DNA of 64,000 bases from Takifugu bimaculatus (GCA_004026145.2 CP034975.1:21642213-21706212); one strand, 5' to 3'; positions 48,311-60,000 are shown, counted from the first letter of the stretch. Notes: generated from the letters alone by a model not told the origin. Numbers and translations: made by a program.

Positions 48311-50856
48311 ATGGCGCTGCGCATGATACGTTCTTTTGCTTTGCGAAATGCAACAGATTTAGTTGTCAATACTGCGAGGACACTTGTTACTACAGGTATT
48401 GCTACGATTTATTTTTCAAATGATTACATTGAGTTAAATGTGAAAATTTAGTTTTCGTATTTGTATATAAGCATGTCCTTGCACCATTAACTAGCATGCT
48501 GTCGCAGTAGCGTGTCGAAATCGAGATAAAACGTGAAAAGTCAAACGTGGGTGAAATGTTAAGAAAAGAAAACATGTGGTTCGAATTGTGTCAGACTTTA
48601 TTGTTGTCGATTAAACGGAATTTGTGGAATCTTTTGTTTTAAATTCCAATAAAATATGCAGAAATTAGTTGCATCCTAAATTGGCTATTATAAGGCGCAA
48701 TTTTAGTGATATAATTGGACGAGCTACTATTTTGTAGGTAGTTTTCCGACATGTATACGGGCATTTAAATTTTTTTTTTACTATCAGACATTGTATGTTT
48801 ATTCTCTGATTTAAAAATGTGGAAAGTGTGTAATTAAGCATGTGATTCTGTTTCAGAATAAATTTGATGAGATTCCAAGCGGCCATTTAAAAACATAACA
48901 TCTGTGCATACCACAATTGATTAATTTTAAGGAATTTTTCCATATGCTAGCAATTGTCTGTAAACATACTCCTCTAGGACCAATGCCAAATGATGAGATT
49001 GATGTGAAAAACCTGGAGTCATTGGAGAAATACCGCAGCTACACTCCTTACCTGAGGCAAGCAGAGGAGGCTAAAAACAAACAAGTGTGGTGGAAGACCT
49101 ACAGGGGCTATTTGGAAAAGGCTGATCCTGTAAATGGTGAGGAAGAACAAGGGATTTTCTCCTTCTGACTATATGAAACTGTTATGAGCTATTTAGTCAA
49201 GGCTAAACTTTCAAAAATTCACAGAAGGTTATTGTTGCAGATGTTGAACGAGTGGACATTGGAATGCCATTTTATAGACCCTGCAGGACCATTCAAGTGA
49301 GGGAGAGGCAGAAAATCATTAAGAACAACAAAAAGAATGTGGAACTGGAAAGGGCACTGAGAAGGCAAACTTGTAAGCTGACCATACACTATCTAAAAGG
49401 AACACTTCATGTTTAAATCTATAATTGAGTCAAATATGCTAACTTCATTTCTTTCACAGTCAAAATCCCTCTAGATCGCGTACAAGAGACCTGGGAACAA
49501 AGCAATGGCCCATTTCAGATAAAGAGGCTAGCAGATCATTATGGAGTTTTCAAAGATCTTTTCTCAATGGCCTATTTCATACCACAGGTCCCACTCCACA
49601 TCTGCTATAACCAGGATAACACTGTTCACGTGCATTATGGGAATCGACTGACACCAACCGAAGTATGTTGAGTTAGTTGCAGTTCATTGATGTTCATGGA
49701 GTCAAACACATAACTGCTCTTAATATTTCCATGAAGGCATTTAACCTTGGGAGCCTTTTTGAATTTGTAGATATTCACCATTATCCTTTGCTTTTTTTTT
49801 TGCCCCCATCTAGACTGCATCTCTACCTGAGGTTAGCTTTGATGCAGAGGAGGGCTCCCTGTGGACTCTTCTGCTTACTAGTCCAGGTCAGGATGAAATT
49901 TTCATCCAGTTTTATATAAATGAAGCAAGATAATTGGTGGAGTTATAGTTATTCAAAATTTTATACATAAATGCATGTTTTAATATTCAGATGAGCATCT
50001 CTTGGATAATGAAGCTGAATATATCCACTGGCTGGTGTAAGTACGTCTTTAATGTCATGTTGGATGATAAATCTTTATTTTAGAACAAGTTTTTGTTATG
50101 GTTAATGTATCTAGATTGCTGTGTTACAGTTGATGTCATGTTTTCATGTTGAGGAAGATATCTTTTGACCTCCATTTTTGCTATACATGTTTACCACAGA
50201 GGAAACATACCAGGAAAGGCAGTGCAGGCTGGTCAAGAGCTGTGTCACTACCTTCCACCCTTCCCTGCGAGAGGAACAGGTTTCCACCGCTACATTTATG
50301 TCCTCTTTAAACAGGACGCACGCATCGACTTCAAGGAGGATATCAGACCATTGCAATGGTAAGCAAACATACCTGATTATCATTTACAGCATTCCAACTT
50401 TGGTGCATTGAAAGGAAGTATGTACAGATGTTTGGTCACAAAATTGTTTTCTGTGAATTGTGCAAAAGACACTGAGCCGATGTCTCTCCTTCAGTCATTC
50501 CCTTAAAGATCGTACATTCAACACATTAGAGTTCTACAGGAAGCACCAGGACAGCATCACTCCTGCAGGCCTGGCCTTCTTCCAGTCCCAGTGGGATGAA
50601 TCAGTCACCAAAACTTTTCACAGCACGCTTAGTGAGTCAATTAATTACATTCTTTCTTGAAGTAGTAGAATTTCAATGAATAATATGTCATTTCTCGCAT
50701 TGATTCTTGATCCCTACAGGCATGAAGGAGCCGGTCTTCGAGTTCATCAGGCCTCCAGTTTACCACCCTCCACAGGTCAAATACCCTCACAGACGGCCAC
50801 TGCGCTACCTGGACAGATACAGAGATGGAAAGGAGCACACATATGGAATATACTGA
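48311..50856 (+). CDS. mrpl38: Mitochondrial ribosomal protein L38
   Basis: Exons 48311-48395, 48978-49136, 49241-49372, 49460-49662, 49814-49886, 49991-50036, 50200-50359, about 50495-50632 and about 50721-50856. The N-terminus is Arg/Ala-rich and suits mitochondrial import (MALRMIRSFALRNATDL). The C-terminal half is the PEBP-like fold of mL38: LCHYLPPFPARGTGFHRYIY, LFKQDARIDF, then FYRKHQDSITPAGLAFFQ and the terminal RYLDRYRDGKEHTYGIY. The protein is part of the central protuberance of the mitochondrial large subunit. The copy is complete. Sequence from 49697 onward, in the intron before the exon at 49814, is repeated 8,284 bp downstream. Confidence 0.95.
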
Positions 50857-51716
50857 TGATACATACTTACCATAATTAAAGCACCCTTTAACCCTGATGT
50901 GATTGCATTGTCTACTTCTCAGTTTTTCTAGTACACAAGTACACAAAAAAAAGATGTAAAAAAAAAAAAAAGGGAAACCAGGCTAAAATAAGACACTAAG
51001 TCAGCTGAGACTTTTGAGATACATTGGTTCTGGTCCAGTGCTAAGCTTTTTTTTGACATCTCTTCTGACAACCTACACACTGCAAAATTTCTTGATACGT
51101 CTTGGAAATTAAAGAATCTAATGTGTCAGTACATTAGGCTGGTTACACTACTGGAACCCTTAAAAGATAATCACTGCCTGTTGCTAAATTGGCTTAAAAA
51201 TAATGACCATAATTCTCCCCTTTTAGAATGTTAAAAACACCCCCCTTCTCACATAAACACACACACACAAACTTATTGTAAAAATAAAAAAATAAAAAAA
51301 AGATTATATGAAGGTGACCCAACAATGCATACATCAGCATTTTGGACATATAAGTATGGACAATTTTTGGTATACTGCTGATGACATGAAATGACATTTT
51401 AATGTAGCTTAATGTAATCCGTTCAGTATACTTTAACCAAAAATAGTCTCAAGTTTGAACTTTTCTTTTTTTTCAGGCATTGATGGCTAATGTGAAATAA
51501 ATGCACGTTTATCTTGAGAAAACACCCAAACAGATTAAGAAATTTTATCTATTCTTGTGAGATTGAAAGGTGCCAGAGACGGGGCTCAGTCACAGTGAGG
51601 GCTGACTCATGAGGATCAATTTGAGCTCATTGGCAACAGCTGTTCTGCCTGAAGGATGGGCTTTAAAACATGACATCTGAGGCAGAGAGTCTTCCTTGGG
51701 ACTGGAAGCTCTTACA
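50857..51716. other. Intergenic, mrpl38 to the glycoprotein gene
   Basis: Contains the mrpl38 3' end (a run of A near 50945-50972) and 0.7 kb of AT-rich DNA. The stretch 51570-51716 (TGCCAGAGACGGGGCTCAGT and onward) is likely promoter or 5' UTR of the downstream secreted-protein gene. A TTTAAAAC TATA-like element lies at 51662, about 55 bp before the start codon. Confidence 0.4.
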
Positions 51717-54106
51717 ATGGAAGTAGTTTGGACCAGGTTTATGTCTGTTCTGGCTATTTGGCTGGTCACAGGTGGGTGTATTATTTTTGCATTTTGTTAG
51801 ATTTTCAATACTGGTAATTTGTAACTGCACTCATTGGGTGAGTAATGGACTCTAGACTTCAAGACCATATCTGGTGGATACAGCCTTAATTAGCCTGTTT
51901 ATTTTTGAACAGAACATTAAAGGACTTGTACTGGGAAACATTGGGCACTGCCAAAGTATTTCTTAAAGCTTATAATACAAAACTGTCTAGAAAGCTCTTT
52001 GGCTACCTAGATGAAGATAACTTGGCAAATTATATTAAGGTGACGGTAAAAATTGTAATTGAATTGGACTAATATAATTGACACACAAATTGCCACTACA
52101 GCCATATGACTGGAGAGATTTCCTCTGGAAAAAAATGCAAACTCCTCATAATTCAAAAATCTGAATGGAGAGGACAACCTACATGCTGAAGAGGCTGTAG
52201 AAACTGTGGCAGCTCATAAGAACATTCTGGAGTTGTCCTATAAGTAGCTTCAATGAAGTCTTTGAGTAGGAGTTTAATTTCTTTTGTTTATCATCCTACC
52301 TGGGTAATATGTACATAGACTTGTGAAAGAAGACTGCTGTCAAAAAAAATCTTCATGCCAGCAAGCAAAAAAGTCCTAACAAGATTGCTTAACACAATGC
52401 CTCCTGTGATTAATCAGTGGGATGGCAAGATGAAAGGCATGTAAACTATAGAACTAACCCTTAGTCTCAAATTTCAAAGTTGTTTCCCTCTAGGAAAATG
52501 TAACTATATTGCAAGAGGTGATAAGATGCCTGAAATTTTTAAACATTTTGGTTAGAAAAATACCTTATGCATTTTATGGTGGTGACTTCTTTTGACCCCA
52601 TGTTTGTTTCTGTGAAAGTATCATGACAAAATGTGCACAATTGCATATGTCTATTAAATATACTGACGCTGTCCATGTTTTTGTCCCAACGTCTAAAAAA
52701 AAATAAATAAAAACTTGGCAGCTGCTTTTGGGGACATGTTGGCACACTTCAGACAATTTAGGAAAAGTTGTTTATGCTTTCAGAGCCATATTGCAAAAGA
52801 AACTAACAGCCATTTTTAATGTGCAGGTTCACCATCAGTAGTTGGGGTAAATGGAGAGGTGTTGCAGAAAAAAGAAGGTAAATGATTGCACCCAAATTAA
52901 AATGTGTAGTATAATTGTTCCATGAAATTAAAGTTAATTTTGCTTGGGCTTTAGACTCATCTCCCAAAGACCTTGGTTTAGGGAAGGTCCTTGAACTTCT
53001 CCAGTTAATGGAGTCCAAGTTGGAGAGAAATGCAAAAGAAGGTTTGATTCTATTCTGAATGTGACTATTTAATATATTTGGCATTAACTGCCAATCACAA
53101 CTATGCTCTATTGCAACTGAAACTCAACTGTTGCACTGAAAGTGTTTGCAGGTTGAAGCTCAAGTCTAATTTTCATGCGATGAAAGGTCAGACTTAAAAA
53201 TGTGAAAGGAGTCCACTATTTCTTTCAGTACAAGTGGAAACCATTGAAGTGGAAACACGGGCTTCAATCTTAAAACAACGTGTTGGAAAACTGGCAAACT
53301 CATTTGAAGACCACAAATGTAACGCGACCTACGGCGGCGGGCCGCAGGCTGACGCGACCAACGCGACCCACGGCGGCGGGCCGCAGGCTGACGCGACCAA
53401 CGCGACCCACGGCGGCGGGCCGCAGGCTGACGCGACCAACGCGACCCACGGCGGCGGGCCGCAGGCTGACGCGACCAACGCGACCCACGGCGGCGGGCCG
53501 CAGGCTGACGCGTCGAACGCGACCCACGGCGGCGGGCCGCAGGCTGACGCGTCGAACGCGACCCACGGCGGCGGGCCGCAGGCTGACGCGTCGAACGCGA
53601 CCCACGGCGGCGGGCCGCAGGCTGACGCGTCGAACGCGACCCACGGCGGCGGGCCGCAGGCTGACGCGTCGAACGCGACCCACGGCGGCGGGCCGCAGGC
53701 TGACGCGTCGAACGCGACCCACGGCGGCGGGCCGCAGGCTGACGCGACGAACGCGACCCACGGCGGCGGGCCGCAGGCTGACGCGACGAACGCGACCCAC
53801 GGCGGCGGGCCGCAGGCTGACGCGACGAACGCGACCCACGGCGGCGGGCCGCAGGCTGACGCGACGAACGCGACCCACGGCGGCGGGCCGCAGGCTGACG
53901 CGACGAACGCGACCCACGGCGGCGGGCCGCAGGCTGACGCGACGAACGCGACCCACGGCGGCGGGCCGCAGGCTGACGCGACGAACGCGACCCACGGCGG
54001 CGGGCCGCAGGCTGACGCGACGAACGCGACCCACGGCGGCGGGCCGCAGGCTGTTAATCGGGACCGGCGTGCGGCGAGACAGCAAACTTGGACTGTTGTG
54101 TACTAA
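51717..54106 (+). CDS. Secreted N-glycosylation-sequon repeat protein, hyosophorin-like candidate
   Basis: Four exons (51717-51771, 52827-52877, 52955-53041, 53229-54106), all joined in phase 1, give 356 residues. Residues 1-18 are a signal peptide (MEVVWTRFMSVLAIWLVTG). Residues about 35-90 form a charged helical, possibly coiled-coil stretch (LGKVLELLQLMESKLERN, ILKQRVGKLANSF). The last exon then codes 18 full 13-residue units plus one partial unit, consensus NATHGGGPQADAT/S (the first has Tyr for His). All nineteen contain the sequon Asn-Ala-Thr. A basic tail VNRDRRAARQQTWTVVY follows. Known hyosophorins and polysialoglycoproteins of fish eggs have a signal peptide plus near-identical short glycosylated repeats; trout apo-PSGP also uses a 13-residue unit, but O-linked. 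I infer a cortical-alveolus-type glycopeptide polyprotein. Alternatives are a mucin-like secreted protein or a coiled-coil protein with an expanded minisatellite. Confidence 0.7.
53321..54052 (+). repeat. 39-bp coding minisatellite, 18.8 units, 79% GC
   Basis: Exactly 732 bp = 18 x 39 + 30. Units are almost identical. They fall into ordered blocks by their last two codons: four ending GCG ACC, six ending GCG TCG, eight ending GCG ACG, then the partial unit. About 31 of 39 bases are G or C and each unit has nine CpGs, in an AT-rich neighbourhood. Because no unit interrupts the frame, two plus-strand frames and a minus-strand frame also stay open, but only the NATHGGGPQAD frame joins the spliced signal peptide. 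Confidence 0.97.
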
Positions 54107-54531
54107 ACATCGTGGGACTTAACATGTACTTCTGGAAAGTTTACCTTTTTTTTGTTGTTCTCCCCCCCCCCATGGGTATTAAAGCAACATGGTGCCAACA
54201 GATTGGTGTTATCGACCTGACATGTTTCAAATTATTGGACTTCAGGCATTGGCAAATGTCAACTTGAATACTCAAATTTCAGCTCAAGCTTTTGAATCTT
54301 GCTTGGCCTACTGTTACACTAAATCTGTCAATAGTGGTACATGCAACATGTCATGTTAAACTTTCTAAACCATGTCTTATGGTACACTTTGGCCAGAACC
54401 CAGCATGTAGAAATCAGTTAAATGTTGTAAACAAAAGTATAAAGGACATTTAGTTCATTACAATAAAATACAGCAGATATCCATCAATGCACCACAAACT
54501 GTTTCATTCACCTGTAGGTGCTATGCTTGCT
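54107..54531. other. Glycoprotein gene 3' UTR and short tail-to-tail gap to fdxr
   Basis: Contains T8 and C10 homopolymers near 54145-54172 and ATTAAAG near 54179. An AATAAA near 54464-54469 reads on the plus strand and suits the poly(A) signal of the glycoprotein gene. The fdxr stop codon at 54532 follows directly. Confidence 0.5.
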
Positions 54532-56685
54532 TCACTTATGCACAACTTGGAGCATTTCCTGCACAGTTAATATTTTTTCTCTGGGTTTTCCAATGGCTTC
54601 ACCCTTACTTGTCTCCACACTGTCAATCTTCTCCCAGTCTGAGAAAAGCACTGGTTTCACTCCTGTAGACACAAAACAAGTTATTTCCACATACAATATG
54701 TCTGTAAATTCTCAGTCATCCAGGTCATTGTATCCAAGGTAGTTTTCTCTGTCAACTGGACTGGGTTTCTTCTCGAAGACGTTTCGCCTTCTATCCAGAA
54801 GGCGTCTTCAGTTCTGAAATCGCTGGGGGGGGAGAGAGCTTGAAAATATATAGCCCCTATGGACCATTAGCATGCTAATGATCTGGGTGGTCACCTGAGG
54901 GTCGTTGGTCGGGTCGTTCACCTAGTTTCTGTTGAGGTGTCTCCCCTTTGTCTGCTGGATCACATGGTGATGAGTCACTGGGTCTCCTGGAATGGTGTGA
55001 ATGTTTGTTTTGCTGTTGGAAGGAGTGGAGGACTGCATTGTATGTGGGTGACAGGAAGTGCCTCAGGCCACCACCTGTTTAAGGATGGTTTTTCCAATTT
55101 AACATGGATAGCTTCCTTGACCCCCCCCCCCCCCCCTCTCCCCAGCAATTTCAGAACTGAAGAAGCCTTCTGGATAGAAGGCGAAATGTCTTCAAGAGAA
55201 GAAACCCAGTCCAGTTGACAGAGAAAACTACCTTTGAATCCACATACAATAGTTTGGAGCCACAATCAAACCCTTGAAATTCCATAGGAATACCTGCTGC
55301 TTGCTATTTTAACATGCAGAGCATAAGGTTCCAGTGCAGATTCTGGAAAAATGTGATGTAGTGAAACGGAATGAGTACCTCTCTTTTCTAGAAGACCAGT
55401 GATGCTGTGAAAACCAGCTTTGGAAGCAGACAGATCCACTGTTCCTGAGGCCATGTCATCCAACAGTGATTTTGCTGTATCAAAACTATTGTTCATGGTG
55501 GTGGCTATGACACCAGTGGGACCAGTTTTCAGCCATCCACTACAGTATAAACCCGAAATGAAACATGGCCTCACTGCATTTGTTTCTGCTTAACTTGCTT
55601 TTTGTATATTTTCTGAATACCTGCCACTTGCTGCACGCGGCCATTGATGTTGGGGACGATAGCTTTGTGTGAGTCAAATGGTACTGACGGATCAATGAGG
55701 GTGCTCTTGTAGCCTATACTGCTGATGATCAGACCACATGGAACATCTTCGAGTTCTCCTGTGAGCACTGCTTGTGCTCTCTCACCTGAACCCTGAAAAC
55801 AGAGACAAGCTGAAACATGGAAAAACTCAAGTTGTTTCAAGTTTGATTTTACTCCTGTATATTTGACTTAGAAAGACTGCTTAAAAGCCCCCCTTTTTAT
55901 TTTTTTTAACAAAGGAAAAAACACTTGTGCTGTCAGTTGTCATGTGCATACAATGTGGGAAATGTCACATAATGCACGGATGGCTCCAACTATAATTTCT
56001 ATTGCCCAGCTGCCACTGGTCCTCACCAATGTTTGGATCATTTCATATGTAAAATGAGAGGATAGACTAAAATATCTGCTCTATAATGATCTCACCAACA
56101 ACATGAGACTTTATCGGTTAGTCATTGTGATCACAAAGTGTTGATGTTGGTTCTGCCTATCCCGAATGTACTACTGACTTACTAAGCTTATTCTGAAATA
56201 ACAGATGTATGACTTCACCTTTGTTAAAAGAGTAAAAAATTTATAACAAAACATTCATATTTTGGTAGAACTACTGTTAACAGAAGTGGGGAAGATGACT
56301 ATAACTGTGAAACTTTAGTGGTGATAAACTGAAAAGGTTTACTTTCAGACAAGAAATTTATCATTTACTGATTGTCAATAATGTATTTTGTATTTATTTG
56401 GAACTGGATAATGCTGGATAAATCTATAATAGTGATAAGAGTTAAAAAAAGACCATCTAATCACACATGAAAGAGTTCAGTTTACCTCGAGCCTGTTTAC
56501 AGCCAGTCGGATCCCAGCTGTCCTGGTCTTGTCTGGGCTGGCCAGGACTTCAACAGGGCTCCGGAAGAATTGGAAGGCCCACACACGGGAGGCCTTGCTT
56601 TGTCTCTCCTGCTCCTCCTCATTAGGCACCTCCAGAGCAGTCTTCAGCAGAAGCTCTGTCAGACGCTTCCTGGGTCTTGGTACAT
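54532..56685 (-). CDS. fdxr: Ferredoxin/adrenodoxin reductase, 3' exons only (copy 1)
   Basis: Four minus-strand exons (56685-56486, 55792-55621, 55573-55379, 54662-54532) with consistent phases give the C-terminal 232 or so residues. They show VPRPRKRLTELLLKTALEVP, VWAFQFFRSPVEVLASPD, EDVPCGLIISSIGYKS, DPSVPFDSHKAIVPNINGRV, LYCSGWLKTGPTGVIATTM and the end KPREKILTVQEMLQVVHK. FDXR is the mitochondrial inner-membrane flavoenzyme that passes electrons from NADPH to ferredoxin for steroidogenesis and iron-sulfur cluster assembly. The FAD/NADP-binding 5' exons are absent: the 1.3 kb upstream of 56685 has none, and then the second mrpl38 copy begins. Copy 1 is therefore truncated if the assembly is right. 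Confidence 0.92.
54735..55236. mobile_element. Foldback repeat with about 85-bp inverted arms, in an fdxr intron
   Basis: The left arm (from about 54735, AAGGTAGTTTTCTCTGTCAA, through GAAGGCGTCTTCAGTTCTGA) and the right arm (55148-55236) are near-perfect reverse complements. The 300-bp centre includes a C16 run and AGTGCCTCAGGCCACCACCT. The arms resemble sequences that are common in fish genomes. I consider a non-autonomous foldback element or a Penelope-like remnant, undecided. It lies in the last fdxr intron. Confidence 0.7.
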
Positions 56686-57980
56686 CTGACATAACAGATA
56701 TTGTTTATTCCTTGTGTGCCTCCATAATGTACTAAAACTCTTCCAAACACAATTATCATCAGGAAATATGAAATCATGACCAATAGCTACTTATCCTTAT
56801 TAATAACTGGATGCTAGCACAGCTACCTGTGCATCTCATCGTCCAGTCATTCATCCACTAATGGATGGACTCTACTGGAGCACTTGGATAGACTCTTACT
56901 CGATAAGAGAAAGGAATACCATGTCACTAGTCCATCACAGTATACCTCTTTAACCCCCACTCCCAGTTGAGGCCTCCTGTCAGTCTTCCTAACATGCATG
57001 CTTTTGGCCAATAGGATGAAACAATCTTGGGCGAACTCACACAGGCATGAGCAGAACAAACTCTCCATAGGAAGGCCCTGAGCCCTGAAATGAACCTGGG
57101 ACCCTCTTAATATGATGCAGTGGGGCAAACAATTTAACAACAACATTATCAGCAAAAAGGCTGTGACATATTTGGTTTCTTTTGAGTTTAGATGCTAAAA
57201 ATTGTGTGAAATATTATTGGACATTTCACATTAAAAATCGGAGTCAACAAAACATAGTAATCAAGGCAAGGGAACTTTTATCATTTAACATTTTGAAAGG
57301 CAAATGGAGTTTAATCCACCAAACTTCATAAATCCACACTTGTGCAGAATTTCACATGCTACATCAGAGCAAACACAGTTCCATATTTTTAAATGCACAG
57401 CACCTAAAGCTCAGTCATCACTGCCTGCTTTACACAATGGCCTTTAACCATTGCCTGTTCATGCACTGTTTTTGATGTGCGTCTGTAACCACAAACATTT
57501 GCCATAGCATCGCTGTCATCACACAGTCTCCAATAACAGCACTTTCTGCTTTATCACAACATTTAACACAGATGGACAAAAGTTTTATCACCCAATGTCA
57601 GAAGAGCTCAGCACCCTCAATCAACAGCACCCTTAATCAATGTCACTTTCAGCCAAGACAACATCTTTGCACAATGGAACCTACAGAGCATTTACCAGCT
57701 GGTGCATGTGCTTTTAAACAGTTTCTGCTCATTTCAGCAATTATGAGCTACATGTCATTTTTGGCAACAACAAAATGTTTCTTCCTTCCTCACTACATCT
57801 TGAACGGCAACTGCTTCATTCAAAGGTCACATAAACGTGTACTTTAAACATAATTCATAATTATTATGTATACAAAACAAATGTAACCAAGTACAACCTT
57901 TGGTTAATATATTGGAAGTGTTATGCATTCCACATTGTTCCAAAGCCTTTGTTGAAAAAATTAGTATGCAGATTAAATGG
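56686..57980. other. fdxr intron or flank up to the duplication junction
   Basis: Contains an old repeat near 56840-57130 (CACTAGTCCATCACAGTATA, CAAACTCTCCATAGG, GAACCTGGGACCCTC, resembling a fish SINE-like sequence) and otherwise AT-rich unique DNA. An open frame at 57572-57847 has no splice or family support. No further fdxr exon was found. The stretch is unique to copy 1 within the window because copy 2 is cut by the window end. Confidence 0.5.
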
Positions 57981-58097
57981 TGGAGTCAAACACATAACTG
58001 CTCTTAATATTTCCATGAAGGCATTTAACCTTGGGAGCCTTTTTGAATTTGTAGATATTCACCATTATCCTTTGCTTTTTTTTTTGCCCCCATCTAG

Positions 58098-59140
58098 ACT
58101 GCATCTCTACCTGAGGTTAGCTTTGATGCAGAGGAGGGCTCCCTGTGGACTCTTCTGCTTACTAGTCCAGGTCAGGATGAAATTTTCATCCAGTTTTATA
58201 TAAATGAAGCAAGATAATTGGTGGAGTTATAGTTATTCAAAATTTTATACATAAATGCATGTTTTAATATTCAGATGAGCATCTCTTGGATAATGAAGCT
58301 GAATATATCCACTGGCTGGTGTAAGTACGTCTTTAATGTCATGTTGGATGATAAATCTTTATTTTAGAACAAGTTTTTGTTATGGTTAATGTATCTAGAT
58401 TGCTGTGTTACAGTTGATGTCATGTTTTCATGTTGAGGAAGATATCTTTTGACCTCCATTTTTGCTATACATGTTTACCACAGAGGAAACATACCAGGAA
58501 AGGCAGTGCAGGCTGGTCAAGAGCTGTGTCACTACCTTCCACCCTTCCCTGCGAGAGGAACAGGTTTCCACCGCTACATTTATGTCCTCTTTAAACAGGA
58601 CGCACGCATCGACTTCAAGGAGGATATCAGACCATTGCAATGGTAAGCAAACATACCTGATTATCATTTACAGCATTCCAACTTTGGTGCATTGAAAGGA
58701 AGTATGTACAGATGTTTGGTCACAAAATTGTTTTCTGTGAATTGTGCAAAAGACACTGAGCCGATGTCTCTCCTTCAGTCATTCCCTTAAAGATCGTACA
58801 TTCAACACATTAGAGTTCTACAGGAAGCACCAGGACAGCATCACTCCTGCAGGCCTGGCCTTCTTCCAGTCCCAGTGGGATGAATCAGTCACCAAAACTT
58901 TTCACAGCACGCTTAGTGAGTCAATTAATTACATTCTTTCTTGAAGTAGTAGAATTTCAATGAATAATATGTCATTTCTCGCATTGATTCTTGATCCCTA
59001 CAGGCATGAAGGAGCCGGTCTTCGAGTTCATCAGGCCTCCAGTTTACCACCCTCCACAGGTCAAATACCCTCACAGACGGCCACTGCGCTACCTGGACAG
59101 ATACAGAGATGGAAAGGAGCACACATATGGAATATACTGA
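58098..59140 (+). pseudogene. mrpl38: mrpl38 3' exons, duplicate without 5' exons
   Basis: Copies of the exons at 49814-50856, shifted by 8,284 bp and unchanged in reading frame. The first four exons, with the start codon and import signal, are missing because the junction at 57981 lies in the intron before this part. It could not make mL38. If the tandem arrangement is an assembly artefact, this is simply a second haplotype of the single gene. Confidence 0.9.
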
Positions 59141-60000
59141 TGATACATACTTACCATAATTAAAGCACCCTTTAACCCTGATGTGATTGCATTGTCTACT
59201 TCTCAGTTTTTCTAGTACACAAGTACACAAAAAAAAGATGTAAAAAAAAAAAAAAGGGAAACCAGGCTAAAATAAGACACTAAGTCAGCTGAGACTTTTG
59301 AGATACATTGGTTCTGGTCCAGTGCTAAGCTTTTTTTTGACATCTCTTCTGACAACCTACACACTGCAAAATTTCTTGATACGTCTTGGAAATTAAAGAA
59401 TCTAATGTGTCAGTACATTAGGCTGGTTACACTACTGGAACCCTTAAAAGATAATCACTGCCTGTTGCTAAATTGGCTTAAAAATAATGACCATAATTCT
59501 CCCCTTTTAGAATGTTAAAAACACCCCCCTTCTCACATAAACACACACACACAAACTTATTGTAAAAATAAAAAAATAAAAAAAAGATTATATGAAGGTG
59601 ACCCAACAATGCATACATCAGCATTTTGGACATATAAGTATGGACAATTTTTGGTATACTGCTGATGACATGAAATGACATTTTAATGTAGCTTAATGTA
59701 ATCCGTTCAGTATACTTTAACCAAAAATAGTCTCAAGTTTGAACTTTTCTTTTTTTTCAGGCATTGATGGCTAATGTGAAATAAATGCACGTTTATCTTG
59801 AGAAAACACCCAAACAGATTAAGAAATTTTATCTATTCTTGTGAGATTGAAAGGTGCCAGAGACGGGGCTCAGTCACAGTGAGGGCTGACTCATGAGGAT
59901 CAATTTGAGCTCATTGGCAACAGCTGTTCTGCCTGAAGGATGGGCTTTAAAACATGACATCTGAGGCAGAGAGTCTTCCTTGGGACTGGAAGCTCTTACA
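59141..60000. other. Intergenic, copy 2 (same as 50857-51716)
   Basis: Identical by eye to the stretch after the first mrpl38 copy, including the poly-A run near 59229-59256 and the presumed promoter before 60001. Confidence 0.7.

Larger units (their letters stand above)
49697..57980. repeat. 8.28-kb tandem segment, first copy
   Basis: The sequence from 49697 (TGGAGTCAAACACATAAC) recurs from 57981 with an offset of 8,284 bp and continues to the end of the window (64000 corresponds to 55656). The unit spans the last five mrpl38 exons, the whole sequon-repeat glycoprotein gene and the 3' exons of fdxr. At least 5.96 kb of the 8.28-kb unit is visible twice. Differences seen by eye outside the minisatellite are limited to poly-A/AT near 52695 and poly-C runs near 54162 and 55121. 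Confidence 0.95.

Noticed and set aside
53321..54052. CRISPR-like direct repeats
   Set aside because: The 39-bp units are contiguous with no unique spacers, code in one frame, and lie in a vertebrate gene.
53300..54085. Long minus-strand open frame (RPAAVGRVRRVSL repeats) and a second plus-strand frame (RPTAAGRRLTR) through the minisatellite
   Set aside because: 39 is a multiple of three, so a stop-free unit keeps every such frame open. Neither joins a signal peptide or splice-consistent exons; only the NATHGGGPQAD frame does.
51717..54106. Antifreeze glycoprotein
   Set aside because: Antifreeze glycoproteins have Thr-Ala-Ala/Pro units with O-glycans; here the unit is 13 residues with an N-linked sequon.
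57572..57847. Possible new gene or fdxr 5' exon before the junction
   Set aside because: It lacks FAD/NADP-binding motifs, splice signals and any family resemblance, and its strand is opposite to fdxr.
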